From NCBI RefSeq assembly GCF_015679325.1, contig NZ_JADPVI010000001.1, positions 558,001 to 622,000 on the forward strand: DNA of 64,000 nt, in the 5' to 3' direction. The translations under genes were made by a program, and so were the position numbers. Source of the DNA: Kaistella gelatinilytica. Lineage in GTDB: Bacteria; Bacteroidota; Bacteroidia; Flavobacteriales; Weeksellaceae. Of the stretch, positions 1 to 9,465 are shown in pieces (the stretch's first letter is position 1; the number at the start of each line of letters is the position of its first letter). The notes beneath the pieces are model-generated. The model was not told the origin of the DNA, did no database searches, and saw only the letters and a program-made list of their open reading frames with translations.

Positions 1-1305
1 GTTATTTTTATTTATATCAGCAGCAAAAGTTTTAAATATTATGCGCTTTATAATATTTGTCTGGTCATCTATCTGCTGGGTCGTAATGATGATTATTACA
101 ATCAGTTTCAAGGCTGGATCGCTTACCTGATAGGAACGGAACATGCGGTTGTTTTTACAGATATTTTCAATTTTTTTATTCAGGTTGTATTTTATAATTT
201 TTATTCCTTTTTTGCGCTTTATTTTTTAGATTTAGATAAACGGAAAAAATTTTTTAAAAGGGTTCGATGGATTTTCAAATTTTTGGGAGTCTTATTCCTT
301 TTTTTCGCAGTCTTGACTTATTTTATGGGAGATGCAGATCTCTATATTTCCCTATACACTTTCATATATCTTCCCGTGTTGCTCACTATTTTTATTCTCA
401 GTGTTGTGAAAGCCATGAAATATTCGGGGAAACATAAATATTTCTTTCTCGTTGGAGTTTGTTCATTTGTCATCTGTGCTTTAACTGCTTTTGCAGGAAC
501 TTTTGTGCCTGCTTTAAATTTGACCAATCCAATTCTTTTTTTCTTTGTCGGAATCATCATAGAAACCATATTTTTCAGCCTCGGTTTAGCCTTCAAAATT
601 AAATTGATGAATGATGAAAAAAACAGAATTCGTGCGGTGGTGACGAGACATAACCATCAACAGGAGATCAGCAAAATTCAGGGTTTACTGGAAGGGGAGG
701 AAAAAGAAAGAAAAAGAATTGCAGAAGAACTTCATGACGGAATTGCTGGTGATCTATCTGCCATTAAATTAAATTTAACATATTTGGAGACCGAAAACAG
801 TAATCCAAATAATGACGATGTTCTACAGAATTTATCTAAAATAATCGATAAATCCTGTCAACAGATCAGAGAGATCTCGCACAATCTTTCTCCTTCGTCG
901 CTTACCAATTACGGTCTTGTGGGTGCGGTAGATAATTTTTGTAAAAAGGTCGCAGACCTTTATAAAATTAAAGTCATTTTTAAATTTTCAGACAAAGAGA
1001 TCGAACTCACCGATACGATAGAAACTCATATTTACAGGATCGTGCAGGAATTGCTAAATAATGTGGTGAAACATTCGGAAGCCAAAGTTGCTCACGTCAC
1101 CATTACATACGATCACCCTTTCATTGAAATTTCTGTGAAAGATGATGGCAAAGGATTTACGATCAATTCATTGTCAAAAGGGATCGGTTTGAGCAATATT
1201 GATTCCAGAATACGATTTATGAATGCGCACGTTAAAAAACAAAGCACCGAAAAGGGAAGTACATTCACCATCGTCATCAATTTGAATGATATTCCTAAAA
1301 CTTAG
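1..1305 (+). CDS. Membrane sensor histidine kinase (HisKA_3/NarL type), 5'-truncated by window edge
   Basis: The frame is open from base 1, giving 434 visible residues; the true start lies to the left. The first ~200 residues are strongly hydrophobic with several membrane spans and short loops, as in 7TM-DISM receptor kinases. A charged coiled linker follows, then the H-box EELHDGIAGDL with the phospho-accepting His near visible residue 245, the N-box QELLNNVVKH, G1 motif DDGKGF and G2 motif GIGLSN. This is the dimerisation/ATPase layout of NarL-type kinases, which usually phosphorylate LuxR-type regulators. No partner is visible downstream, so it probably lies left of the window. The signal sensed is unknown. 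Confidence 0.85.
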   Translation, partial: VIFIYISSKSFKYYALYNICLVIYLLGRNDDYYNQFQGWIAYLIGTEHAVVFTDIFNFFIQVVFYNFYSFFALYFLDLDKRKKFFKRVRWIFKFLGVLFLFFAVLTYFMGDADLYISLYTFIYLPVLLTIFILSVVKAMKYSGKHKYFFLVGVCSFVICALTAFAGTFVPALNLTNPILFFFVGIIIETIFFSLGLAFKIKLMNDEKNRIRAVVTRHNHQQEISKIQGLLEGEEKERKRIAEELHDGIAGDLSAIKLNLTYLETENSNPNNDDVLQNLSKIIDKSCQQIREISHNLSPSSLTNYGLVGAVDNFCKKVADLYKIKVIFKFSDKEIELTDTIETHIYRIVQELLNNVVKHSEAKVAHVTITYDHPFIEISVKDDGKGFTINSLSKGIGLSNIDSRIRFMNAHVKKQSTEKGSTFTIVINLNDIPKT

Positions 1306-1386
1306 CGATTTAATGATTTACTTCATAATTAGTTAAATAATTCTCATAAAACTTTTGAAAATAAATCCCTAATCTAAAAATTCATT

Positions 1387-1394
1387 TATATTTG
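1387..1394 (+). promoter_or_regulatory. -7 promoter box TATATTTG
   Basis: Perfect match to the Bacteroidota -7 consensus TAnnTTTG, ending 5 nt before the ATG at 1400. No good -33 TTTG lies 19-21 nt upstream. If it is used, transcription would start at or next to the start codon, giving a leaderless or nearly leaderless mRNA. Confidence 0.45.
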
Positions 1395-1399
1395 TAGCT

Positions 1400-1996
1400 A
1401 TGGATTACAAACGATTAATCATACGTGGAATTTCTTACAGCCAAACACAATCGGGAGCTTACGCGCTTCTTTTGGAACATGAGGAAACCAACGTAAAATT
1501 ACCTGTCGTAATAGGGAATTTCGAAGCACAGTCAATTTCTTTAGGTTTAGAGAAAGATATTCATCCGCCACGACCATTAACGCACGATCTGTTTGCGAAA
1601 TTTGTGACTTCTGCCAATTTCACGATAACTTCGGTTATTATCTATCAAATTATTGATGGTGTCTTTTTTTCAAACATCAATTTCAAAAATAATTTGAATG
1701 GCGAAGAGTTGATCTTAGATGCCCGAACTTCCGATGCCGTCGCAATGGCAGTGCGCTTTGAGGTTCCTATTTATACCACTCCACAAGTTCTTAGTGAAGC
1801 AGGTATTTTGTTGGAACTTGATGATCCGGGAACAACAGAAGCAGAATTTTCTCCTATCGCTTCAGAAGGAGATTTAGCATCCTTTCCCTTAGAAGATCTG
1901 CATAAATTACTGGAAGACGCCGTAAAAGATGAAGATTTCGATGCTGCGTTAGAATTGCAACAGGAGATAAAAAGACGAAATAAAAAAATAGAATAA
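1400..1996 (+). CDS. Bifunctional nuclease family protein (BFN/DUF151) with UVR motif
   Basis: 198 residues. Residues 1-140 match the BFN domain: the segment LPVVIGNFEAQSISLGLE, the HDLF motif and the ARTSDAVAMAVR segment are the usual signatures. Residues ~166-195 (LEDAVKDEDFDAALELQQEI) form a UvrB/UvrC-type helical hairpin, a fusion common in Bacteroidota members of the family. Some plant homologues have been reported to have DNase and RNase activity; the bacterial role is poorly defined. The gene is followed after 19 nt by a transporter gene and probably shares its transcript. Confidence 0.85.
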   Translation: MDYKRLIIRGISYSQTQSGAYALLLEHEETNVKLPVVIGNFEAQSISLGLEKDIHPPRPLTHDLFAKFVTSANFTITSVIIYQIIDGVFFSNINFKNNLNGEELILDARTSDAVAMAVRFEVPIYTTPQVLSEAGILLELDDPGTTEAEFSPIASEGDLASFPLEDLHKLLEDAVKDEDFDAALELQQEIKRRNKKIE

Positions 1997-2015
1997 GAAA
2001 TTTTATAAATAAATT

Positions 2016-3275
2016 ATGAATTTAAAATTAAGACTTACCATATTGTCCTTCCTGCAGTTTTTTGTGTGGGGAGCCTGGTTAATTACAATCAGCGTTTATT
2101 GGTTTGGAACGAAACAATGGGGAAGTGAAGATTTTGGAAAAGTGTTCACCACTTTGGGGATCGCTTCTATTATTATGCCTGCATTAACCGGTATTATTGC
2201 CGACCGATGGATCAACGCAGAAAAATTATTTGGGATTTTGCACATTTTGTATGGAATTACACTCTGCTTCTTGCCTACTGTTACCACTGCAGATAATTTT
2301 TTTTGGGTAATGCTTCTTGCGATGATGTTTTACATGCCTACAATTTCCCTTTCCAATTCAATTGCCTATTACATTCTGAAAAATAATAATTATGATGTGG
2401 TAAAAGTTTTTCCACCCATTCGTGTTTGGGGAACAATTGGATTTATCGTCGCAATGTGGATTACCAACCTTACAGGAAATAAAGCTTCTGGAAATCAGTT
2501 TTATATCGCTGCCGTAATTGCTATCATTTTGGGTATTTATGCGTTCACTTTACCAAAATGTCCGCCTCAAAATTTAATTCCTGAGAAGGCATCTTTATCG
2601 GAGAAATTAGGTTTAAATGCTTTTTCTTTATTCAAAGATTACAAGATGGCATTGTTCTTTTTCTTCTCTATGTTTTTAGGCGCCGCACTTCAGTTGACCA
2701 ATATGTACGGTGATATTTTCTTGTCGGATTTTGGGAAAATTCCAGAGTATAAAAACAGTTTCGTCGTAGAAAGATCTACGTTAATTTTGTCCATATCTCA
2801 GATTTCTGAAACATTATTTATCCTCGCAATTCCTTTCTTTCTCAGCAGATATGGAATTAAAAATGTGATGTTGCTTTCTATGTTTGCGTGGGTTTTACGT
2901 TTTGGACTTTTTGCTTACGGAGTTCCTGTTGGAATTGGTTTAGGATTAATTGTTCTTTCCTGTATTATTTATGGAATGGCATTCGATTTTTTCAATATTT
3001 CAGGTTCACTTTTCGTGGAAACAACTACAGATTATAAAATTCGTTCGTCGGCTCAAGGATTATTCATGATGATGACCAATGGTTTCGGCGCAATTGCAGG
3101 TAGTTTAGCCAGCGGTTGGATGATTCAGAAATACTTCACGCTAACAAATGGTGATAAAATGTGGCACGAAATATGGCTCGTTTTCGCAGGGTACGCTTTA
3201 GTAATTGCAGTATTATTTGCGGTCATGTTTAAGCATGAGCATAAACCGGAAGAAATCGCCGCCGTAAATCATTAA
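2016..3275 (+). CDS. Nucleoside:H+ symporter family MFS permease
   Basis: 419 residues, about 12 membrane spans, inner membrane. The N-terminus (FLQFFVWGAWLITISVYW), the cytoplasmic GIIADRWINAEK loop, and the later FFNISGSLFVE and SAQGLFMMMTNGFGA segments are typical of the NupG/XapB nucleoside:proton symporter family as found in Bacteroidota. It likely imports nucleosides with protons; substrate range cannot be read from sequence. It starts 19 nt after the BFN gene, so co-transcription is likely. Confidence 0.8.
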   Translation: MNLKLRLTILSFLQFFVWGAWLITISVYWFGTKQWGSEDFGKVFTTLGIASIIMPALTGIIADRWINAEKLFGILHILYGITLCFLPTVTTADNFFWVMLLAMMFYMPTISLSNSIAYYILKNNNYDVVKVFPPIRVWGTIGFIVAMWITNLTGNKASGNQFYIAAVIAIILGIYAFTLPKCPPQNLIPEKASLSEKLGLNAFSLFKDYKMALFFFFSMFLGAALQLTNMYGDIFLSDFGKIPEYKNSFVVERSTLILSISQISETLFILAIPFFLSRYGIKNVMLLSMFAWVLRFGLFAYGVPVGIGLGLIVLSCIIYGMAFDFFNISGSLFVETTTDYKIRSSAQGLFMMMTNGFGAIAGSLASGWMIQKYFTLTNGDKMWHEIWLVFAGYALVIAVLFAVMFKHEHKPEEIAAVNH

Positions 3276-3412
3276 GAATTACCTTTAAAATAAGATAAAA
3301 CATGCTTTTCCGAAAGTGTGTTTTTTTTTGTAATTTGGCGTACTGAAAATCAAAGCTTACAACCTGAAAAATTCAAGTTTAAAGGCATCTGTAAAAAATA
3401 TAAAATCTATTT

Positions 3413-4591
3413 ATGAAAGAAGTATTCATCGTTTCTGCAGCAAGAACTCCAATGGGAAGTTTCATGGGAAGTTTATCAGCTGTTCCGGCTACGAAATTAG
3501 GTTCAACCGCTATTAAAGGCGCTTTAGAAAAAATAAATCTTGATCCGAAACTGGTTCAGGAAGTGTATATGGGAAATGTTTTGCAAGCAGGTGAAGGTCA
3601 AGCTCCGGCTCGTCAAGCTGCAATGGGAGCAGGATTGTCTGAAGAAACTCCTGCAACTACCATTAATAAAGTTTGCGCATCTGGAATGAAGGCAGTAATG
3701 ATGGCTGCACAATCTATTAAATCTGGTGATCAAGATGTTATCATAGCAGGTGGAATGGAAAATATGTCCTCAGTTCCGCATTACTACAACGCAAGAGTCG
3801 CTACCAAATTGGGTGACGTGAAAATGCAGGACGGAATGGTTCTCGACGGTTTAACCGATGTTTACGGAAAAGTTCACATGGGAGTTTGCGCTGAAAAATG
3901 TGCAGCTGAATATGGTTTTACACGAGAAGATCAGGATAATTTCGCAATTGAATCTTACAAACGTTCCGCAAAAGCCTGGAGCGAAGGGAAATTTAATGAC
4001 GAAATTGTTTCTGTCGAAATTCCACAAAGAAAAGGAGATCCAATTATTTTTAAAGAAGACGAAGAATATAAATCGGTTAATTTCGATAGAATAGGAAGTC
4101 TGGCTACTGTTTTCCAAAAAGAAAATGGGACGGTAACTGCAGCAAATGCTTCTACTTTAAATGATGGTGCTTCTGCTTTGGTCTTAATGTCTAAAGAAAA
4201 AATGGAAGAATTGGGATTGAAACCTTTAGCCAGAATTGTTTCTTATGCAGATGCAGCTCAAGCGCCGGAATGGTTTACAACTTCCCCGTCAAAAGCAATA
4301 CCGATCGCTCTAAAAAAAGCCGGTCTCGAAATTTCTGATATCGATTTCTTCGAATTCAACGAAGCATTTGCAGTTGTAGGTTTAGCCAATAACAAAATTT
4401 TAGGACTTGATTCTGCAAAAGTAAATGTGAATGGCGGCGCAGTTTCGCTGGGTCATCCACTGGGAAGTTCAGGTTCAAGAATCATCGTTAGTTTAATCAA
4501 TATTCTAAAACAAAATAACGGAAAATACGGCGCAGCTGCTATTTGCAACGGCGGTGGTGGAGCGAGTGCGATCGTTATCGAGAACATGTAA
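3413..4591 (+). CDS. Acetyl-CoA C-acyltransferase (thiolase)
   Basis: 392 residues, full length for thiolase II. The acylated Cys is C88 in NKVCASGMK; His348 lies in GGAVSLGHPLG and the second catalytic Cys378 in AAICNGGGGAS; the EFNEAF loop is also present. It condenses two acetyl-CoA, or cleaves 3-ketoacyl-CoA. The genome also appears to use mevalonate (see 6270-7196), so an acetoacetyl-CoA thiolase role feeding HMG-CoA is possible, as is beta-oxidation; the sequence does not decide. It is monocistronic, with a terminator immediately downstream. Confidence 0.9.
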   Translation: MKEVFIVSAARTPMGSFMGSLSAVPATKLGSTAIKGALEKINLDPKLVQEVYMGNVLQAGEGQAPARQAAMGAGLSEETPATTINKVCASGMKAVMMAAQSIKSGDQDVIIAGGMENMSSVPHYYNARVATKLGDVKMQDGMVLDGLTDVYGKVHMGVCAEKCAAEYGFTREDQDNFAIESYKRSAKAWSEGKFNDEIVSVEIPQRKGDPIIFKEDEEYKSVNFDRIGSLATVFQKENGTVTAANASTLNDGASALVLMSKEKMEELGLKPLARIVSYADAAQAPEWFTTSPSKAIPIALKKAGLEISDIDFFEFNEAFAVVGLANNKILGLDSAKVNVNGGAVSLGHPLGSSGSRIIVSLINILKQNNGKYGAAAICNGGGGASAIVIENM

Positions 4592-4614
4592 TTCCTCTTA
4601 ATTTTTAAAGTGTA

Positions 4615-4668
4615 AACCATTAAGAATTATTAATGACATTTTTTCATTGATATCTTAATGGTTTTTTT
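4615..4668 (+). terminator. Rho-independent terminator after thiolase gene
   Basis: Inverted repeat AACCATTAAGA ... TCTTAATGGTT with a 27-nt AT-rich loop, followed by seven T. It ends inside the promoter of the next gene. Confidence 0.7.
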
Positions 4669-4675
4669 ATTTTTG
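4668..4675 (+). promoter_or_regulatory. -7 promoter box TATTTTTG
   Basis: Perfect TAnnTTTG match 19 nt upstream of the ATG at 4695, directly after the thiolase terminator. No clear -33 element is seen. Confidence 0.45.
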
Positions 4676-4694
4676 TTCAACTAATTATTTCAAA

Positions 4695-6179
4695 ATGTCA
4701 GAAAACGCCGATTTGCAAAAGCCAAATATAAAGAATAATCCGAAGATCATGAAAGCCTGGGCTTTTTACGACTGGGCAAATTCTGTATACTCTCTGGTAA
4801 TTACCTCCACGATTTTTCCTATTTATTATTCTATTATTACCACTGCATATAAAAAGAAAGTCTTTATTGAAGCTTCCGGCGAATGGAAAGAGGTTCCTGT
4901 TCCACACATGATCAATATTTTGGGCAATTCTTACGAACCCACTGCGATTTTTAGTTTTTCCTTAACTTTATCTTTTTTGATCGTTGTTGTAATTTCGCCC
5001 ATATTATCTTCATTAGCAGATACGATCGGCAACAAAAAATCATTTCTACAGTTTTTCTGCTATTTGGGATCTTGTTCTTGTATGGGTTTAGCCATGTTTA
5101 CGGGAATGCAAAATGTATTTTTGGGTTTACTGTTTAGTGTGACTGCAAGTGTTGGTTTTTGGGGGAGTTTAGTCTTCTACAACTCGTTTTTACCCGATAT
5201 CGCAACGCCCGATAAACAGGATGCGCTTTCTGCAAAAGGTTATGTTTACGGTTATATTGGTTCTGTAATTTTATTAATTCTTTGTTTATTGCTAATTCAG
5301 GTGGTAGCAAAAACGCCGGAAGAAACTAAAATTTATACAAGGATCACTTTCCTGATCACTGGAGCTTGGTGGTTTGGCTTTTCACAATACACCTTCAGAT
5401 ATTTGCCACAATTCGGTTTGGTTAAGGATAAATTGCCAAAAGATCTTGTGCTTTTAAATTATAAAAACATCTTCGAAAAACACGAAGAGCACGGCGGAAT
5501 TTTCGAAGTAATTAAAGATAATTTAGCCTTTTACAAAGATGTTGCGAAGGAAAGTTTCCGCGAATTGTTTAAAGTAGGAAGAGAATTATTTAAGGACAGA
5601 AATCTGAAGTTTTTTCTATCCTCCTTTTTCTTTTACAGCATTGGGATGCAAACTATTTTCTTGATGGCGACCTTGTTCGGAACCTCAGAAATTTTCACGA
5701 AAGAAGAAGATCAGTACAAATTGATCATTACAATTTTAGTTATTCAGATCGTGGCCATTTTTGGTGCTTTGGCTTTTTCCAGATTATCAAGATCTATAGG
5801 AAATAAAAATGTGATCAGCATCGCGGTCGGAATCTGGATCATCTGTTGTCTTTCTGCCTTTTTCCTGAATAAGGAAAATCCTAAAGTTGAGATGCAGTTT
5901 TATATTTTGGCAGCATTCATAGGTCTAGTAATGGGTGGTTTACAGGCAATGTCCCGTTCAACTTATTCGAAATTATTACCGGAAGATTCGATGGACAATA
6001 CGACTTATTTTAGTTTTTACGATGTTTTAGAGAAGCTGGCAATTATTTTAGGATCCCTTATTTTCGGTCTTACCATTCAGAAATTTCACAATATGCATTA
6101 CGCATTCATTGGGATGTCTGTCTTTTTTGCAATCGGTTTAATATTGATAAGGTTCCTCAAATTAAAAGCTCATAAATAA
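4695..6179 (+). CDS. UMF1-family MFS transporter
   Basis: 494 residues with about 12 membrane spans. The N-terminal KAWAFYDWANSVYSLVITS is the hallmark of the UMF1/Atg22-like MFS family, and the FYNSFLPDIA segment and C-terminal GGLQAMSRSTYSKLLPE fit too. A long soluble loop (~residues 255-300) joins the two halves. Bacterial members are uncharacterised transporters; the Atg22 relatives export amino acids from the fungal vacuole. Substrate unknown. Confidence 0.8.
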   Translation: MSENADLQKPNIKNNPKIMKAWAFYDWANSVYSLVITSTIFPIYYSIITTAYKKKVFIEASGEWKEVPVPHMINILGNSYEPTAIFSFSLTLSFLIVVVISPILSSLADTIGNKKSFLQFFCYLGSCSCMGLAMFTGMQNVFLGLLFSVTASVGFWGSLVFYNSFLPDIATPDKQDALSAKGYVYGYIGSVILLILCLLLIQVVAKTPEETKIYTRITFLITGAWWFGFSQYTFRYLPQFGLVKDKLPKDLVLLNYKNIFEKHEEHGGIFEVIKDNLAFYKDVAKESFRELFKVGRELFKDRNLKFFLSSFFFYSIGMQTIFLMATLFGTSEIFTKEEDQYKLIITILVIQIVAIFGALAFSRLSRSIGNKNVISIAVGIWIICCLSAFFLNKENPKVEMQFYILAAFIGLVMGGLQAMSRSTYSKLLPEDSMDNTTYFSFYDVLEKLAIILGSLIFGLTIQKFHNMHYAFIGMSVFFAIGLILIRFLKLKAHK

Positions 6180-6237
6180 CAATTGACATCTTGGTCCACA
6201 CTTTGATAACTTAATTTATTGATAATCAGAAATGTTG

Positions 6238-6245
6238 TATATTTG
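6238..6245 (+). promoter_or_regulatory. -7 promoter box TATATTTG of the mvk gene
   Basis: Perfect TAnnTTTG match 25 nt upstream of the ATG at 6270. Its position rules against the earlier in-frame ATG at 6219, which would sit upstream of the promoter. Confidence 0.55.
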
Positions 6246-6269
6246 CAACAGGAAAACAGATTAAAAACG

Positions 6270-7196
6270 ATGACCAATCCTTTATTTTACGCAAAAATCT
6301 TATTGTTCGGTGAATACGGCATTATTGAAGATTCACAGGGACTTACTTTGCCGTATAGTTTTTATAAAGGTGCGCTGAAATTTTCTGATTTAGATAGTGA
6401 TTTTGAGAAAGAATCAAATGAATCTTTGCTGAAATATGCCAATTATCTCAAAGATCTGGAACTTCCTGAAGCCTATAAAATTAGTATTTCAAAATTTCAA
6501 AAAGACATTCGCAAAGGACTTTTCTTTGACTCCAATATTCCGCAAGGTTATGGTGTTGGGAGTTCTGGTGCTTTAGTCGCAGCAATTTTTGAACGTTATT
6601 CTGTTAAAACTTATCTTCCTGAACATATTTCGAAAGACGAATTGAAAGATCTCAAAATGATTTTCGGTGAAATGGAAAGTTTTTTCCACGGAAAAAGTTC
6701 TGGAATTGATCCACTCATTTGCTACATGAATCTTCCTATTTTAATTGAAAATAAGGAAAATGTAAATAAAGTTTTGATCCCAGCAAGTGAAGCTGGCAAA
6801 GGTGCCATTTTCTTGATCGATTCTGGAATGACGGGCGAAACTGGACCAATGGTTCAAATTTTCTTTGAAAAAATGAAGACTGAAGGTTTCCGGAAAACCA
6901 TGAAAGAAGAGTTTATTCGCTACAATAATGCATGTATCGAAGCTTTCCTGAAAAAAGAAATGACACCACTTTTCAGAAATTTAAAAAGTCTTTCTGTTTG
7001 GGCATATGAACATTTCAAACCCATGATTCCGGAAAGCATTTATAAAGTCTGGAAAAAAGGTCTCGATACGAATGCTTATTACCTCAAACTCTGCGGAAGC
7101 GGCGGCGGCGGTTATATTTTAGGCTTTACCAAAGATTACGAGAAAGCTGAGAAAATGCTCGAAGGTTTTCACAAAGAAGTCATCTACAGATTCTAG
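6270..7196 (+). CDS. mvk: GHMP-family kinase, probable mevalonate kinase
   Basis: 308 residues from the chosen ATG at 6270 (an earlier ATG at 6219 precedes the promoter box). GHMP signatures: N-terminal AKILLFGEYG, the ATP-binding glycine/serine loop PQGYGVGSSGALVAA, and the C-terminal KLCGSGGGGYILGF. FFHGKSSGIDP matches the catalytic Asp region of mevalonate kinases. The expected reaction is ATP-dependent phosphorylation of mevalonate for isopentenyl diphosphate; flavobacteria usually use this pathway. The following UbiA-type prenyltransferase gene agrees with an isoprenoid role. Phosphomevalonate kinase is the main alternative. Confidence 0.75.
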   Translation: MTNPLFYAKILLFGEYGIIEDSQGLTLPYSFYKGALKFSDLDSDFEKESNESLLKYANYLKDLELPEAYKISISKFQKDIRKGLFFDSNIPQGYGVGSSGALVAAIFERYSVKTYLPEHISKDELKDLKMIFGEMESFFHGKSSGIDPLICYMNLPILIENKENVNKVLIPASEAGKGAIFLIDSGMTGETGPMVQIFFEKMKTEGFRKTMKEEFIRYNNACIEAFLKKEMTPLFRNLKSLSVWAYEHFKPMIPESIYKVWKKGLDTNAYYLKLCGSGGGGYILGFTKDYEKAEKMLEGFHKEVIYRF

Positions 7197-7248
7197 AAAT
7201 TGAAGTCGGAAAATTTGCAATCTATTTTACATTTATTCGGCTTTTTTT

Positions 7249-8139
7249 ATGAATAATCCTCTCTTTTACAGAATTTCGCAATTGATAGGTTTCCTCTTGG
7301 GAGCGCGTGTTTTTGTTGCTTTACTCTTAACATTTGCTTTGTATGTTTCTACTTTTTTTCTCTTCAGCAGAGAAGAAAGCGTACGAAATTTTGTCTTTGA
7401 TTTTAGAGTTCACGGCATTATTTTCTGCACCGTTCTAAGTATTTTGGCAGGCGGAATTATCAACCAGTTTTACGATCGGGAAAAAGATCAGTTGACGAAA
7501 CCTTTCCGAACAAGAATTCAAAAATTTTTAAAGCAGAAATATTTTCTCTACGCTTATCTTACCTTAAATTTAGTTTCCCTTGGAATCGCATTTCTCATCT
7601 CTCCGCGTGTATTCTTCTTCTTTTTGACCTACCAGTTCTTCATGTGGTTTTACAGTCACAAGCTTAGCAAAGTTTTGATCATTAATAATCTCACTTTTGT
7701 AACGCTGACTGTTTATCCCTTTTTTGGAATGTGGATCTATTATAAAACATTTTCAGCCAAAATATTTTTGATGGCGATTTTTTTGTTTTTAATTCTTTTA
7801 ATGATCGACATTATCAAAGATCTTTTAACGAAGAATGCTGATAAAATGTTTGGTTATGCTACGATTCCAAATCAGTTCGGAAGTAAAGTTTCTCAGGTTA
7901 TTCTGGGAGTTATTTCTGTTCTTTTAATGTGGATCTCCACTTTGATCATCAGCAAAGAAGGAATTCACAATATCATGAATCTTTATTTTGCCGGCGGATT
8001 ACTGGTGCTTGTATTTGCTTTGTATCTGCTTTTGAACCCTTACAAAAAAAGCAATTTCTTTGTTCTCAACATACTTAGAATCTGGGTGTTCATAGGTATT
8101 ATCGCCATGTTAATGGACGGAATTATTGTAAGATTCTAA
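7249..8139 (+). CDS. UbiA-family membrane prenyltransferase
   Basis: 296 residues, about eight or nine membrane spans. The first Asp-rich motif is NQFYDREKD (residues ~75-83) and the second is DIIKDLLTKNADKMFGYATIP; both bind Mg-prenyl diphosphate in this family. Bacteroidota homologues are often labelled geranylgeranylglycerol-phosphate geranylgeranyltransferase, but the real acceptor is uncertain (menaquinone-type and haem-type acceptors have their own enzymes). It starts 52 nt after the mevalonate-kinase gene, so the two are probably co-transcribed. Confidence 0.8.
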   Translation: MNNPLFYRISQLIGFLLGARVFVALLLTFALYVSTFFLFSREESVRNFVFDFRVHGIIFCTVLSILAGGIINQFYDREKDQLTKPFRTRIQKFLKQKYFLYAYLTLNLVSLGIAFLISPRVFFFFLTYQFFMWFYSHKLSKVLIINNLTFVTLTVYPFFGMWIYYKTFSAKIFLMAIFLFLILLMIDIIKDLLTKNADKMFGYATIPNQFGSKVSQVILGVISVLLMWISTLIISKEGIHNIMNLYFAGGLLVLVFALYLLLNPYKKSNFFVLNILRIWVFIGIIAMLMDGIIVRF

Positions 8140-8244
8140 TTTACTTTTTTTCACTTTATTTAAAGGTTTTATTCTACGATGGTTTCTTTTCAAAAAAGAA
8201 TGGGATCGATTTCAAAGCCCCGCAAAAAGAACTAAAAAATACCT

Positions 8245-8252
8245 TATCTTTG
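8245..8252 (+). promoter_or_regulatory. -7 promoter box TATCTTTG of rluB
   Basis: Perfect TAnnTTTG match 19 nt before the ATG at 8272; -33 element not clear. Confidence 0.45.
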
Positions 8253-8271
8253 CAGATAAATTTTTCAGAAC

Positions 8272-9381
8272 ATGAGCAGAGATAGAAATAGTAAAAGTAA
8301 GCCACAAAGAATAAGCAAAATTTCCAATTCCGGAAGTACCGCGAAACCACGTGCACAAAAATCTACGCGACCACGTCCTGAAAAATCAGAAGAAAGCAAA
8401 GAGCCCAAAGCTCCAAAAACTCCCAGAGAACCAAGATTAATGTCACAGGCGGAAGCGAAAAGCTACGATAAATCATATGAAAGACATGCGAAACCAGCTG
8501 GTAAAAGAGTTGGGAAATCTTTTGGTGCAGGAGGAAAATTTGTAAAAGGCGACGATAAAACCCGCACGACAAAACTTTTCAAAAACTACGAAAGACCTGT
8601 TGATGAAGGAGAAAAAACAAGAAATTTCGTTCAAAAAAGAAGATTTGATAAGTTAGCGAAAGAGGTTCCAAAAGAATCTATTCGTTTAAATAAATATATT
8701 GCCAATTCAGGGATTTGTTCGAGAAGAGAAGCCGATGAATTAATTACGCAGGGCTTAGTTCAGGTGAATGGTACTGTTGTCACTGAAATGGGTTACCAGG
8801 TTCAAAAAACAGATAAAGTTATTTTCGACGGTCAGGGAATTACCCCGGAAAAACCCGTTTATATTTTGTTGAATAAACCAAAAGGATATATTTCTACAAC
8901 GAAGGACGAAAAAGCCAGAAAAACCGTAATGGATCTTGTTGCAAACGCGTCTCCGTACAGAGTTTTTCCAGTGGGAAGATTAGACCGTTCTACGACTGGG
9001 GTTATTTTGCTTACAAATGATGGCCATATGACGAAGAAATTGACGCATCCATCATTCAACATGAAGAAAATATATCATGTTACTTTAGATCGGAAATTAG
9101 ACAGAGCTGATTTAAATGCAATCGCAGAAGGAATTCGTTTAGAAGAAGGTGTTGCTGAAGTTGACAGTATTTCTTACATCGAAGGAAAACCTAAAAATGA
9201 AATCGGAATTGAGATCCACATTGGTTGGAATCGGGTAGTGCGCAGAATTTTTACAAGACTTGGTTATGAAGTTGAATTGCTGGATCGTGTAATGTTTGCA
9301 GGGTTGACTAAGAAAAACATCAAACGTGGACACTGGAGAATTTTGTCAGAATTAGAAGTTAACAATTTGAAAATGATGTAA
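8272..9381 (+). CDS. rluB: 23S rRNA pseudouridine synthase, RluB/RsuA family, with long basic N-terminus
   Basis: 369 residues. Residues 1-~130 are low-complexity and rich in Lys, Arg, Ser and Pro, a tail seen in flavobacterial members and probably RNA-binding. An S4 RNA-binding domain follows (RLNKYIANSGICSRREADELI, read in two parts at ~138-160), then the catalytic domain with Asp238 in GRLDRSTTG and the NKPKGYIST segment. It isomerises a uridine of 23S rRNA; RluB is the closest named family, but RsuA/RluF-like specificity cannot be excluded. Confidence 0.88.
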   Translation: MSRDRNSKSKPQRISKISNSGSTAKPRAQKSTRPRPEKSEESKEPKAPKTPREPRLMSQAEAKSYDKSYERHAKPAGKRVGKSFGAGGKFVKGDDKTRTTKLFKNYERPVDEGEKTRNFVQKRRFDKLAKEVPKESIRLNKYIANSGICSRREADELITQGLVQVNGTVVTEMGYQVQKTDKVIFDGQGITPEKPVYILLNKPKGYISTTKDEKARKTVMDLVANASPYRVFPVGRLDRSTTGVILLTNDGHMTKKLTHPSFNMKKIYHVTLDRKLDRADLNAIAEGIRLEEGVAEVDSISYIEGKPKNEIGIEIHIGWNRVVRRIFTRLGYEVELLDRVMFAGLTKKNIKRGHWRILSELEVNNLKMM

Positions 9382-9414
9382 ATTTCTTTTATTTAAAGAA
9401 ATTTAATAAATATA

Positions 9415-9450
9415 AAAAACCCTTTTTGCTTCGATGCAGAAAGGGTTGTT
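9415..9450. terminator. Bidirectional terminator between rluB and lipoprotein gene
   Basis: Hairpin AACCCTTTTTGC-TTCGAT-GCAGAAAGGGTT with A-run before and T-rich run after it. Just upstream (9379-9403) a second inverted repeat AAATTTCTTT/AAAGAAATTT surrounds the rluB stop region. Confidence 0.75.
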
Positions 9451-9465
9451 AGTTTTAAATCAAAT

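Noticed and set aside
6219..6269. Earlier in-frame start for the mevalonate-kinase-like gene
   Set aside because: It lies upstream of the promoter box at 6238-6245 and adds 17 residues that fit no family; 6270 is better.
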